From: CALMEC01 sp964531025
GTDB taxonomy: Bacteria > Actinomycetota > Thermoleophilia > Miltoncostaeales > Miltoncostaeaceae
NCBI GenBank assembly: GCA_964531025.1
Contig: CAZHDY010000001.1
Span: 186,001 to 250,000 of the forward strand
DNA length: 64,000 bases
Reading direction: 5' to 3'
Part shown: positions 1 through 7,842 of the stretch, piece after piece
Position numbering within the stretch: the first letter of the stretch is position 1
How the letters are laid out: each line of letters starts with the position of its first letter
Position numbers and translations under genes: made by a program
The notes under the pieces: model-generated
The model's input: only the letters and a program-made list of their open reading frames with translations
Told to the model about the DNA's origin: nothing
Database searches by the model: none

Positions 1-95
1 GGAAGGCGACGCACCGTCGCGATACGTGGAGCGACCAGCGGGGGCATCGGCGCGAAGACTTCGCCACGCGAAACCCGGACGCCGACACCGCAGGT

Positions 96-125
96 GGATG
101 GGTGCGGCGGTCGCCGCACCCATCC
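96..125 (-). terminator. hairpin downstream of the acidic zinc-ribbon gene
   Basis: A perfect 13-bp stem (96-108 with 113-125) with a 4-base loop lies 7 bases past the stop codon of the minus-strand gene ending at 133. No T tract follows, so it is terminator-like rather than a classical intrinsic terminator. Confidence 0.5.
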
Positions 126-132
126 GAACGAA

Positions 133-576
133 CTACTTCTTGGACGCCTTCTTCGACGCCTTGAGCGGGTTGAGGGCCTTCTGGACCTGCTCGGGCAGCT
201 CGGTGATGTGGTAGAGCGGGAGGCCGCAGACCGGACCGTTGCGGACCGGGCGGGCCTGGCAGGTCGCCGGAGCCCCCCAGAGGGTGGTCGTACGGTGGCC
301 GCGCTCACAGACGAAGACCCGCGCCACACGGACGTTCGGAAGGCCGGTGCCTGCGGAGGGCGCCTCTGTCGTGGCCTCGGTCGCGGGCTCCTCGGCCTCG
401 ACGACGGCCTCAGGCTCAGCCTCCGTCTCGACTACCTCGTCGGCCTCGGCCGATGCGGTGGTGTCGTCGGCGGCCTCCGAGGTGGCCTCGGGGGTCTCCT
501 CAGCCGTGGGCTCCTCCACTGCGGGGGCGTCCTCGGTGGTCGCGTCGTCGGTGACGGCGGTGGCGTCGTCGCTCAA
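133..576 (-). CDS. acidic low-complexity protein with C-terminal zinc-ribbon-like domain
   Basis: This is a 147-residue protein of unknown function. Residues 1-78 are almost entirely Ala, Glu, Asp, Thr and Val, which suggests a disordered acidic arm. Residues 83-125 form a compact domain with Cys90, His94, Cys106 and Cys117 spaced like a zinc-binding knuckle, followed by a Lys-rich tail (LKASKKASKK). The start is TTG at 576, chosen because AGGAG lies six bases upstream and the sequence begins MSDDATAV. A GTG-started methyltransferase diverges from it. I do not recognise the family. A nucleic-acid or ribosome-associated role is only a guess from the zinc knuckle and basic tail. Confidence 0.72.
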   Translation of the reverse strand: MSDDATAVTDDATTEDAPAVEEPTAEETPEATSEAADDTTASAEADEVVETEAEPEAVVEAEEPATEATTEAPSAGTGLPNVRVARVFVCERGHRTTTLWGAPATCQARPVRNGPVCGLPLYHITELPEQVQKALNPLKASKKASKK

Positions 577-645
577 TTGATGCTCCTGCTTGGCTCGTCT
601 CTCATCGGGAAGGGGACAGAATAGCGGGAAGTGCCCCGACTTGAG

Positions 646-651
646 TAGCCT
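646..651 (+). promoter_or_regulatory. -10 element of a probable leaderless transcript
   Basis: TAGCCT lies 8 bases before the GTG at 660, and there is no Shine-Dalgarno sequence between them. This fits transcription starting at or next to the start codon, a layout repeated at many genes here. Confidence 0.45.
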
Positions 652-659
652 GCCGCGAC

Positions 660-1325
660 GTGACCGAGATGACGACAGGAATCGAGACCACGACGGAGGA
701 CATCACCGTCGCCGACATCACCCTCACGCTGACGCTCCCGATGTCCGCCGAGGCGCTCATCGACGAGGCCGAGTTCGACGCAGACGAGCGTCTCCCCTAC
801 TGGGCCGAGCTGTGGCCGAGCGGACGCGTGCTGGCCGACTGGGTCGCCCTCCAGGACGTCACTGGACGACGCGTACTGGAGCTCGGAGCGGGCCTCGCGC
901 TCCCCTCGCTCGTCGCGGCCGCACGCGGAGCCCGGGTCACCGCCACCGACTGGTACGAACCGGCGCTCGCGTTCACGCGCGACAACGCCCGGGCCGCGGG
1001 CGTGGAGGTCGCCACGGCCATGGTTGACTGGCGCACCCCACCGTCGGAGCTGGTCGCACCGCCCGGGTTCGACCTCGTCATCGCCGCCGACGTCCTCTAC
1101 GAGGCCCGCAACGCCGCCCCGCTCACGGCACTTGTCCAGCGTGTCTGCGCCCCGTCGGGCTCGGTTGTGATCGCCGATCCGCGCCGTCCGGATGCGCAGG
1201 CCTTCCTCACCGCGATGTCCGATGCGGGCTGGGAGGTCCGGACCGAGACGATCGAGTACAGTGGCAGGCGCGACGAGACGGGATCACGGATCCACCTGCA
1301 CCATCTGTCGCCTCCGGGCGGTTGA
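660..1325 (+). CDS. SAM-dependent methyltransferase, lysine/nicotinamide methyltransferase-like (Methyltransf_16 type)
   Basis: This is a 221-residue class I methyltransferase. The WAELWPSGRVLADW segment (about 48-61), the SAM-binding VLELGAGLALPSL motif (about 71-83), the acidic TATDWYEPAL strand and FDLVIAADVLYE are the hallmarks of the family that includes eukaryotic protein-lysine methyltransferases and nicotinamide N-methyltransferase-like enzymes. The substrate cannot be read from sequence, and a protein side chain is the usual expectation. It starts with GTG at 660, and an in-frame ATG at 669 is the alternative. It stands alone, upstream of a tRNA gene. Confidence 0.85.
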   Translation: MTEMTTGIETTTEDITVADITLTLTLPMSAEALIDEAEFDADERLPYWAELWPSGRVLADWVALQDVTGRRVLELGAGLALPSLVAAARGARVTATDWYEPALAFTRDNARAAGVEVATAMVDWRTPPSELVAPPGFDLVIAADVLYEARNAAPLTALVQRVCAPSGSVVIADPRRPDAQAFLTAMSDAGWEVRTETIEYSGRRDETGSRIHLHHLSPPGG

Positions 1326-1368
1326 GAAGGCAGCGTCTATGTCCGATACACTGCGGAGACGCACGCGA

Positions 1369-1440
1369 TCCTCGGTAGCTCAATGGTAGAGCATCCGGCT
1401 GTTAACCGGAGGGTTGTAGGTTCGAGTCCTACCCGAGGAG
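1369..1440 (+). tRNA. tRNA-Asn (GTT anticodon)
   Basis: A complete 72-base cloverleaf is present. The acceptor stem TCCTCGG (1369-1375) pairs with CCGAGGA (1433-1439), with discriminator G1440. The anticodon loop CTGTTAA carries GTT, and the T arm GTAGG-TTCGAGT-CCTAC is intact. The CCA end is not encoded. Its 3' side borders a small divergent MarR/monooxygenase pair. Confidence 0.97.
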
Positions 1441-1516
1441 CTTCCCGAAGACTCCTGCTAGAGCCGTGTTTCTTGGCTCGCGAGATGTTCGTGGCATCAA
1501 CAGGGCCCGGTCCAGC

Positions 1517-1849
1517 CTAGGCAGGTCCAGGCACCAGTGTTTCCACCACGACTCCACTAACGAACTCACGTGAGATGAGGATGGGTTCGCGGTCGGCGAC
1601 AGCATCGCCACTCGGCGCTGTCTTCACCGCGTTCAACGCCGTCCACCATGCGCTCTCCGACTCCCACGTTTGAATCGACATGGTGCGGTCATCACTGATC
1701 TTCACGAGATCCATGCTCACGAACCCCGGCTGACGCATGAGCCGCCGGGGGAAACTCCCGTCCTCCCGCGAGCGACGCAGTTCCTCGTCGGCCATGCCCG
1801 GTTTGAGATCGAACGTGAGGACAACCCTGTATGGCGCGGATGATGACAT
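1517..1849 (-). CDS. small dimeric alpha/beta-barrel (ABM-like) protein
   Basis: This 110-residue protein has the pattern of the antibiotic-biosynthesis-monooxygenase / heme-degrading fold: a first strand (YRVVLTFDLKPGM), a helix with Arg/Glu repeats, a central strand (GFVSMDLVKI) and a TWESESAWWTAL segment in which the W-E-S pattern is typical. Such proteins act as cofactor-free oxygenases or stress proteins. It diverges from a MarR-type gene with only 30 bases between the starts, so that regulator probably controls it. The substrate is unknown. Confidence 0.7.
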   Translation of the reverse strand: MSSSAPYRVVLTFDLKPGMADEELRRSREDGSFPRRLMRQPGFVSMDLVKISDDRTMSIQTWESESAWWTALNAVKTAPSGDAVADREPILISREFVSGVVVETLVPGPA

Positions 1850-1865
1850 CAGGAGACCTTCCCGC

Positions 1866-1871
1866 TACGAT
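1866..1871 (+). promoter_or_regulatory. -10 element in the 30-base divergent MarR/ABM spacer
   Basis: TACGAT sits 8 bases before the MarR ATG at 1880 in an AT-rich patch, as expected for a leaderless promoter. The spacer is so short that a MarR dimer bound here would cover both promoters. Confidence 0.45.
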
Positions 1872-1879
1872 TTATCTTT

Positions 1880-2317
1880 ATGGATCAAGACACTAGCAGC
1901 GACGCCGAAATCCGCGCAAGCCTCCGAGCCATCTCGGTGGGCAGTTACCTCTTTCAGACCGGCGTTGCGTCCCGTCTGAGCCTCCATCCCACAGATCTCG
2001 CGGCCATCTACCAGGTCGGTCGCACCGAGGGCGGGGTGTCGGCCGGCGACCTGTCGTCCGGACTCGGACTCACGAGCGGCGCGACGACCGCGGTCATCGA
2101 CCGCCTCGTGCGACGTGGGTACCTCAGGCGCACCACCGACGAACATGATCGTCGCCGCGTCGTCATCCAGGTCCACCCACAGGGCATTGCACGCCTCCGA
2201 GCGCAGTACGACGGTATCGACCGACGAGTGGAGGCCGCCATCGACCGACTCTCAAGCCGAGAGCGCGCAACGGTGGCTCGCTTTCTCAGCGCGATCGCTA
2301 CCGACTCCGAGCATTGA
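1880..2317 (+). CDS. MarR-family transcriptional regulator
   Basis: This 145-residue protein has MarR architecture: N-terminal dimerisation helices, then a winged helix at about 35-105 that includes the GVSAGDLSSGLGLTSGATTA recognition region, IDRLVRRGYLRRTTDEHDRRR (recognition helix into wing) and a C-terminal helix. MarR proteins repress adjacent genes and are released by small phenolic or oxidant ligands. The divergent ABM-fold gene is the likely target. It ends 84 bases before the trpA stop codon on the opposite strand. Confidence 0.88.
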   Translation: MDQDTSSDAEIRASLRAISVGSYLFQTGVASRLSLHPTDLAAIYQVGRTEGGVSAGDLSSGLGLTSGATTAVIDRLVRRGYLRRTTDEHDRRRVVIQVHPQGIARLRAQYDGIDRRVEAAIDRLSSRERATVARFLSAIATDSEH

Positions 2318-2401
2318 CTTCGGGAGAGGTGGACCGCTCTCCCTGCCCCGTATCGGCGGATCGGAGTCTCTCGACCCATCCAGGACGCTTTCGGTTCGGT
2401 G

Positions 2402-3205
2402 TTACCCGGCATCCTCCGCCAACGCCGCCTGGATCGACGCCGCGTACTCCTCGAGGGCACGCTCGGCCGCAGCCGGTGAGTCGGCCTGATCGATCACCCG
2501 GATGATCTCGCTCCCGATGATCACGCCGTCGGCCAGACGGCCCAACCGGCGGGCGTCGTCCGCGGTCCTCACGCCGAATCCCACGGCCGTCGGCACCCGG
2601 CTGGCGGCTGCGACGCGCCCGAGGAATCCCTCCAGTTCGTCATCCACCGTGAGCCCGCCACCGGTCACACCGGCCACCGCCACGCAGTAGACAAAGCCCT
2701 GTGCGGCCTCCCCCACCATCGCGATCCGCTGATCGCCGGAGGTCGGTGCGGCGAGTTGGATGAGCGCGATCTCTGAGGCATTGGCCGCCTCCCTGACAGC
2801 GTCGCTCTCCTCGACCGGAAGGTCGGGGACGATGATGCCCGCCACGCCGGAAGCGGCGGCCTCCGCGAAGAAGACTCGCTCCCCCGGCGACAGCACCGTG
2901 TTCAAATAGGTCATGAGGACGACCGGTGGACCGTCGCGCAGCGCGTCGGCGACGCGGAGGACCTCCCTCGGAGTGCACCCGGCCTTCAGCGCCACCTGCC
3001 CGGCGGCCTGGATCGTCGGGCCGTCCGCGAGCGGATCCGAGAACGGGATTCCCAGCTCGATGAGGTCACAGTGACGTCCGACGGCCTGCGCGTAGCGGAT
3101 GCTGGTCTCGACGTCGGGATAGCCGGCGAGGACATAGGGCATGAACGCCGGGCCCGTGGACCGTGCGAACGCGTCACGGATGCGGTCTGCGCCGGAGAGC
3201 GTCAC
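2402..3205 (-). CDS. trpA: tryptophan synthase alpha subunit
   Basis: This 267-residue TIM barrel cleaves indole-3-glycerol phosphate to indole and glyceraldehyde-3-phosphate, and passes indole to TrpB. The LIELGIPFSDPLADGP block carries the catalytic Glu and Asp. The C-terminal phosphate-binding strand GVIIGSEIIRVI is intact. Its length is normal and it ends with TAA. The start overlaps the trpB stop by four bases (ATGA), so the two are translationally coupled. Confidence 0.97.
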   Translation of the reverse strand: MTLSGADRIRDAFARSTGPAFMPYVLAGYPDVETSIRYAQAVGRHCDLIELGIPFSDPLADGPTIQAAGQVALKAGCTPREVLRVADALRDGPPVVLMTYLNTVLSPGERVFFAEAAASGVAGIIVPDLPVEESDAVREAANASEIALIQLAAPTSGDQRIAMVGEAAQGFVYCVAVAGVTGGGLTVDDELEGFLGRVAAASRVPTAVGFGVRTADDARRLGRLADGVIIGSEIIRVIDQADSPAAAERALEEYAASIQAALAEDAG

Positions 3206-4374
3206 AGACCCACCGCCTCGGCGACCGAGTCGACGTCCTTGTCACCACGGCCGGAGAAGCAGATGACCACCGGACCGGTGATCTCGCCGGCCAGACGCGG
3301 CAGCACGGCCAGTGCGTGCGAGGTCTCGAGCGCGGGGATGATGCCCTCCTGTCGGGTGCACTCCTGGAATGCATCGAGCGCCTCCCGATCGGTCGCCGAC
3401 ACGTAGCGGACGCGACCCGAGTCGCGCAGCGCCGCGTGCTCCGGACCGACGCCCGGGTAGTCGAGGCCGGCGGAGATCGAATGGGCCTCCTGGACCTGTC
3501 CGTCGGGATCCTGGAGGAGGTACGAGTACGAGCCGTGGAGCACTCCGGGCCGACCAGCGGCCAGCGGAGCGCCGTGAGCCCCGCTCTCGATGCCGTGACC
3601 GGCGGCCTCGACACCGATGAGGGCGACATCGACGTCGTCGAGGAAGGCGCGGAACATCCCGATGGCGTTGGAGCCCCCGCCGATGCAGGCGATGACCGTT
3701 CCCGGGAGCGTGCCCTCCACCTCGACGATCTGGCGCCGTGTCTCGTTCCCGATGACCGACTGGAAGCGGGCAACGAGCTCCGGATACGGAGCGGGTCCCA
3801 CGGCCGAGCCGATCACGTAGTGGGTCGTCCGCACGTTGGTGACCCAGTCACGGATGGCCTCGCTGGTGGCGTCCTTCAACGTGGCACTGCCGGAGTCCAC
3901 CGGCCGGACCTCGGCGCCCAGCATGCGCATGCGCACCACGTTCAGCCGCTGGCGCTCCATATCGGTGCGCCCCATGTAGACGGTGCACCCGAACCCCAGA
4001 AGCGCCGCGGCGGTCGCGGTGGCCACACCGTGCTGGCCGGCTCCGGTCTCGGCGATGATCCGCTGCTTCCCCATCCGCTTGGCGAGAAGCACCTGACCGA
4101 GCGCGTTGTTGATCTTGTGCGCACCGGTGTGACACAGATCCTCGCGCTTCAGGTAGAGACGATCGACACCGTAGTGCTCACCCAGCTTCGCCGCGCGCGT
4201 CAGCGGCGTGGGGCGCCCGACGTACGTCGCGAGCAGGTGGTTGAACTCGGTCCAGAAGCTGTCGTCCTCGTCGTAGGTCTGGAGCGCCTCGACCAGCTCG
4301 TCCAGCGCACCCATGACCGTCTCGGGGACGAAACGACCTCCGTATGCCCCGAACCGGGTTTCCGCCACGTTCAC
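3202..4374 (-). CDS. trpB: tryptophan synthase beta subunit
   Basis: This 390-residue PLP enzyme condenses indole with serine to make tryptophan. The PLP lysine lies in HTGAHKINNALGQ, the phosphate loop is GGGSNAIGMF, and the sequence begins in the usual way (RFGAYGGRFVPETVMGAL). It overlaps both trpF (four bases) and trpA (four bases), so this is a tight trpF-trpB-trpA operon. The upstream trp genes (trpE, trpG, trpD, trpC) are not in this window. Confidence 0.98.
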   Translation of the reverse strand: MNVAETRFGAYGGRFVPETVMGALDELVEALQTYDEDDSFWTEFNHLLATYVGRPTPLTRAAKLGEHYGVDRLYLKREDLCHTGAHKINNALGQVLLAKRMGKQRIIAETGAGQHGVATATAAALLGFGCTVYMGRTDMERQRLNVVRMRMLGAEVRPVDSGSATLKDATSEAIRDWVTNVRTTHYVIGSAVGPAPYPELVARFQSVIGNETRRQIVEVEGTLPGTVIACIGGGSNAIGMFRAFLDDVDVALIGVEAAGHGIESGAHGAPLAAGRPGVLHGSYSYLLQDPDGQVQEAHSISAGLDYPGVGPEHAALRDSGRVRYVSATDREALDAFQECTRQEGIIPALETSHALAVLPRLAGEITGPVVICFSGRGDKDVDSVAEAVGL

Positions 4375-5012
4375 TCGGTCACCTCTCTCGTCTTCCCGCG
4401 CACCGTCTCGACGAACGCTGTCACCAGGCGGATGTCCTTCCGTCCGGGCGCGCTCTCCACTCCGGTCGAGACGTCGACCGCCCAGGGTGAGACCTCAGCG
4501 ACCGCTCGCGCCACGTTGTCGGGGTTGAGCCCTCCCGCCAGAATGTACCTGCGGCCGATGTCGTCGGTGAGCAGGTCCCAGTCGAAGACGCGGCCCGTGC
4601 CTCCGTGACGCCCGCGGACGGACGCGTCGAGAAGCACCAGGTCGGCGGCACTGTCGCGTGCCTCGTCCAGCGACGCCGGACCGTCGACCGGATGGCCGGT
4701 GATCACCTCGCAGCCGGTCTCGGCGCGGATGGTGGCGACGTCGGGATCACCGCCATGGACCTGGACATGTGTGAGATCGCAGCGTGTGACCGCGGCCGTC
4801 ACCTCGTCGATCGTCGGACGGACGAAAACCCCGACCCGTGCGACACCCGGCCGTATTGCGGCGGCGACATCCTCGGCCGCGTCCAGCGAGAGATGACGCG
4901 GCGAAGGCTGAGCGAACACCAACCCGATCGCCCAGACGTCCAGCGCGGAGGCCGCCGCGGCCACCCCGGGATCCGTGAGGCCGCAGATCTTGACACGGGG
5001 TGCGCTACCCAC
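4371..5012 (-). CDS. trpF: phosphoribosylanthranilate isomerase
   Basis: This 213-residue protein catalyses the Amadori rearrangement of phosphoribosylanthranilate. The family start motif VKICGLTDPG is present and the C-terminal AVDVSTGVES loop binds phosphate. I place the start at GTG 5012, just before VKICGL. The longer reading frame would add 39 residues that only repeat kinase DNA in another frame. With this start it overlaps the upstream histidine kinase gene by eight bases, which ties the two together in one transcript. Confidence 0.93.
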   Translation of the reverse strand: MGSAPRVKICGLTDPGVAAAASALDVWAIGLVFAQPSPRHLSLDAAEDVAAAIRPGVARVGVFVRPTIDEVTAAVTRCDLTHVQVHGGDPDVATIRAETGCEVITGHPVDGPASLDEARDSAADLVLLDASVRGRHGGTGRVFDWDLLTDDIGRRYILAGGLNPDNVARAVAEVSPWAVDVSTGVESAPGRKDIRLVTAFVETVRGKTREVTE

Positions 5013-6225
5013 CGTACTGTCCGAGTCGACTCCGATCGCCGCTTCGCCATCTGGGGAGGAAGGCCGTGATGAGCGCACCCTTTCCGGGTTTGCTCTCGAC
5101 ACTGAGCGAGCCACCCAGGAGTTGTGCACGGTCGCTCATGCCGTAGAGGCCGTACCGGGCCTGGGGGTTGCTGGGATTGGGTCGCTGGACGGCCGACGGG
5201 TCGAACCCCGCTCCGTTGTCCTGTATCTCCAGCGTGATGCCGACCGGCTCCTCCCGAAGGTGTACCCGAATGCGCGTGGCCTCCCCGTGTCGTCCGGCGT
5301 TGGTGAGGGCCTCCTGCATGATGCGGTAGAAGGTGATCTTCTGGGAAAGGGAGACGCGGCTGTCGGGGAACTCTCCGTCTTCCGCGAACTCCACGTCCAC
5401 ACCGGTCTGCGCCTCGAAGGACCGCACACCGCTGCGAAGGACGTCGGGCAGCGAGCTGTTCTCGAACTGCGCAGGCCGAAGATGCCCGATCAACTCGCGC
5501 ATCTCCTGGAGCGCGCCGCCCAGCGTCTCGTAGATACGCGAGAGACCGACGCGCAGACGCTCCGGAAGCGGGTGTCCCTCCTTCTCCAGGTCATCCGCCT
5601 CCGCCTCCAGGAGCTGGACCTCCAGCAGCGCGACCGAGAGCTGCTGTGTGGGTCCGTCGTGGATGTCGAGACCGATGCGGCCCAGCATGCGCTCGTCGCC
5701 CTCGAGGATCTGGGCCATCGCCCGCTCGAGTGTCTCGGTGAGACGGAGCTGTTCGAAGAGGGAGGCGACACGTTCGGCGCCGACACGTGCCACGTGACGA
5801 CGCAGATCGTCGGTGGAGAGCGGATCGTGGCCCGCAACCCAGATCACGCCGTGCGACCGCTCGGGCGTCCGGACCGGTAGCGCCACGGCATGACGCAGGC
5901 CGGCATCGCGGAAGGCCAGGGGCAGGGCGCTCGAATCGACGTCCATCTCCAGCCCGGCCGTATGCGCCTGACCTGCGATGCCCTCACCCACCGGGGCTGC
6001 CTCGAGCCCACCGGGGTCACCGGAGAAGTTGACGGACTCGATGATCGTGAAGCGTCCCTCGCGCTGATCGACGGCCTGGAGGACGGCGGCCTGACCGTCG
6101 AGGGCGGCGACCATGATGCGCAGATGGCGACCGATCTCGACGGCCACGTCGCTGGGATTCTCACCGGGGGTCGTGATCGCGAGAAGTGTGGCGATCCCGT
6201 CAGGGTCGTACGTCGGCTCGGTCAT
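5005..6225 (-). CDS. GAF-domain sensor histidine kinase, NarX/DegS type
   Basis: This 406-residue cytoplasmic kinase has no membrane segment. A GAF-like sensor spans about 20-160. The HisKA_3 dimerisation helix carries the phosphoacceptor His189 in GLDIHDGPTQQL. The ATPase domain has QEALTNAGRHG (N box, 304-314), DNGAGFD (336-342) and GLYGMSDRA (359-367). The start is ATG at 6225, with TAAGAT eight bases upstream and no ribosome site, so the mRNA is probably leaderless. Its 3' end overlaps trpF, and two response regulators of the matching NarL class lie divergently upstream. They are the obvious partners. Confidence 0.92.
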   Translation of the reverse strand: MTEPTYDPDGIATLLAITTPGENPSDVAVEIGRHLRIMVAALDGQAAVLQAVDQREGRFTIIESVNFSGDPGGLEAAPVGEGIAGQAHTAGLEMDVDSSALPLAFRDAGLRHAVALPVRTPERSHGVIWVAGHDPLSTDDLRRHVARVGAERVASLFEQLRLTETLERAMAQILEGDERMLGRIGLDIHDGPTQQLSVALLEVQLLEAEADDLEKEGHPLPERLRVGLSRIYETLGGALQEMRELIGHLRPAQFENSSLPDVLRSGVRSFEAQTGVDVEFAEDGEFPDSRVSLSQKITFYRIMQEALTNAGRHGEATRIRVHLREEPVGITLEIQDNGAGFDPSAVQRPNPSNPQARYGLYGMSDRAQLLGGSLSVESKPGKGALITAFLPRWRSGDRSRLGQYGG

Positions 6226-6233
6226 AGGCGACC

Positions 6234-6239
6234 ATCTTA
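6234..6239 (-). promoter_or_regulatory. -10 element of the histidine kinase gene
   Basis: TAAGAT on the minus strand lies eight bases before the ATG at 6225, without a Shine-Dalgarno sequence. It would drive the kinase-trpF-trpB-trpA unit. Confidence 0.45.
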
Positions 6240-6240
6240 G

Positions 6241-6440
6241 GATGTCGTGTGCATCACCGTCCGCTCCCGGTCCATGACGGGATCGATCCCACCGCATCGA
6301 TGGATGCGGTGGCGTCGCCGGACACCGATGGTCAGGGGTGGTGTCCTTTCCGAGGGTGCGGGCGGGGTGGGCATGAGTGGGCGCATCCGCATCACCGGGG
6401 GCACGCACCACACCACGATGTCCGTGGCACTACTCATCTA
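6241..6440 (-). repeat. palindromic element copy 1 (kinase/regulator intergenic)
   Basis: This is the largest member of the dispersed family. Its right end, read on the minus strand, is TAGATGAGTAGTGCCACGG, nearly the same as the copy at 60.7 kb. The inner block at 6314-6355 (GTCGCCGGACACCGATGGTC and onward) closely matches the minus strand of the copy at 54.7 kb. The left arm is degenerate and instead holds a perfect 10-bp hairpin (6289-6298 with 6303-6312). The terminal CATCTA continues into TAGAGT, a possible -10 for the response regulator genes. The rest of the 350-base gap holds no gene that I can support. Confidence 0.7.
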
Positions 6441-6575
6441 GAGTCTGCGCAGTGGAGATCGGGATCACTCAAGGATGGCTTCCGTGAACGTTGCGGCGAC
6501 ATACACGACTACCAACAGGCCGCCCGGGAACGTGGCTGTCGCGACGCAGCGACGTGATGCGTCCCATCGGGCACG

Positions 6576-6977
6576 ATGAGTTCGTCTCCAACCGACGGGC
6601 GCGACATCCGCATCCTCATCGTCGATGACAACGCGCCGTTTCGGAATGTGCTGCGTCGGCTGCTGGATCGTGAGAGGGACATCACGGTCGTGGCCGAGGC
6701 CACGACCGGGAGCCAGGCGGTCGATCATGCCCGTGAGCTGCATCCCGACATCGTCCTCATGGATGTATCCATGCCCGAGCTCGACGGCATCGCGGCGACG
6801 ACCCTCATGAAGGAGAACGATCCCGGCCTTCCCGTCGTTCTCCTGTCGGTCGGAAGTAAGTCCCAGGAGATCTCGGCCGGGTTGGAGAGCGGGGCGTCCG
6901 AGTACCTGGTGAAGGGCGCTTCGGCGTCGGTCATCCTTGAGGCGGTGCGGCGGAACGCGCGACGTGCCGATAAATGA
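6576..6977 (+). CDS. stand-alone response regulator receiver domain
   Basis: These 133 residues form a single CheY-like receiver domain: acidic pair Asp17/Asp18, phosphorylation site Asp63 in IVLMDVSMPELDG, Ser91 and Lys113. There is no output domain, so it must act through protein contact or as a phosphate sink. It lies 48 bases upstream of a full NarL-type regulator and diverges from a GAF histidine kinase, so a three-part relay is likely. No clear ribosome site precedes ATG 6576. Confidence 0.9.
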   Translation: MSSSPTDGRDIRILIVDDNAPFRNVLRRLLDRERDITVVAEATTGSQAVDHARELHPDIVLMDVSMPELDGIAATTLMKENDPGLPVVLLSVGSKSQEISAGLESGASEYLVKGASASVILEAVRRNARRADK

Positions 6978-7025
6978 AGTCCGGCCCGTCCCGGTAGAAT
7001 CCCGACCGCACCTGCGGAGGACCAC

Positions 7026-7682
7026 ATGACCCAATCCACCATGCGAGTGGCGATCGCCGACGATCACCGCCTCATGCTGGACGGAATAAAGCGCGCTCTT
7101 GAGACCGCCCCCGACATCACCGTCGTCGGGGAGGCGATGAGCGGCGCCGACATGTTGCGGATCATCCCGGATTGTCAGCCCGATGTCGTCCTCCTCGACC
7201 TGCGCATGCCGAACGGCGACGGGCTCGAGACCCTCTCCCGGATCCGTGAGCGCCATCCCGAGCTCAAGGTGATCATCCTGTCGATGTTCGAGGACCAGGA
7301 CCATGTGGACCAGGCGATGCGGCGCGGCGCAGACGGGTACGTGGTGAAGTCGATCAACCCCCTGGATCTGCCCTCCACCATCCGCCAGGTGGTCGACGGG
7401 ACGGTGCATCTGAGGAGCGTGACCGGAAGCGTCGATCCCGGCCGGTCGAGCGACGACAGCACGGGATTCGAGGCGTCACCCGCGGCGGCGAACCTCACCA
7501 ACCGCGAACTGAGCATCCTCCGGCTCGTGGCCGAGGGTCTGTCGAACATGGACATCGCGAACAAGCTCTTCGTGACGGAACAGACGGTGAAGTTCCACCT
7601 GTCGAACATCTACCGGAAGCTCGGCGTCAGCAACCGCACCGAGGCCACTCGGTACGCCTACCGCCACGGCCTGATCGACTAG
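7026..7682 (+). CDS. NarL/FixJ-family response regulator
   Basis: This 218-residue regulator has a receiver domain (Asp12/Asp13, phospho-Asp58 in VVLLDLRMPNGDG, Lys108), a Ser/Gly-rich linker (134-155), and a LuxR-type helix-turn-helix at 157-215 with LTNRELSILRLVAEGLSN and the VKFHLSNIYRKLGV recognition helix. A GCGGAGGACC ribosome site precedes ATG 7026 and TAGAAT (6994) is a plausible -10. It pairs with the HisKA_3 kinase upstream. Its TAG stop codon is the first three bases of a palindromic element. Confidence 0.94.
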   Translation: MTQSTMRVAIADDHRLMLDGIKRALETAPDITVVGEAMSGADMLRIIPDCQPDVVLLDLRMPNGDGLETLSRIRERHPELKVIILSMFEDQDHVDQAMRRGADGYVVKSINPLDLPSTIRQVVDGTVHLRSVTGSVDPGRSSDDSTGFEASPAAANLTNRELSILRLVAEGLSNMDIANKLFVTEQTVKFHLSNIYRKLGVSNRTEATRYAYRHGLID

Positions 7683-7718
7683 ATGAGTCGTGTCACGATT
7701 CGTGGCACTACTCATCGA
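7680..7718 (+). repeat. palindromic element copy 2 (short hairpin form)
   Basis: This is a compact hairpin with 7682-7698 pairing with 7699-7716. About fifteen pairs form, with one mismatch and one T-G wobble. The ends read TAGATGAG and CTCATCGA, and the TAG is the stop codon of the response regulator. The arm sequence matches the ends of the copies at 6.4 and 60.7 kb, but the long interior is missing. It probably folds at the 3' end of the regulator mRNA. Confidence 0.75.
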
Positions 7719-7829
7719 GGCCGGACCGGTGACACCGCCTGCCGGATTCAAGGTCCAGCGAGCAGTCGCACCGAACGACGGTCACCGGATCGAAACGCAT
7801 CCGGAGTCATCCCACGGACGGCGGTGGGC

Positions 7830-7835
7830 TATCCT
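7830..7835 (+). promoter_or_regulatory. -10 element upstream of corA
   Basis: TATCCT sits seven bases before an ATG at 7843. The corA start lies about 55 bases further on. The same hexamer serves the Nudix and glutaredoxin-like genes. Confidence 0.45.
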
Positions 7836-7842
7836 GTGCGGG

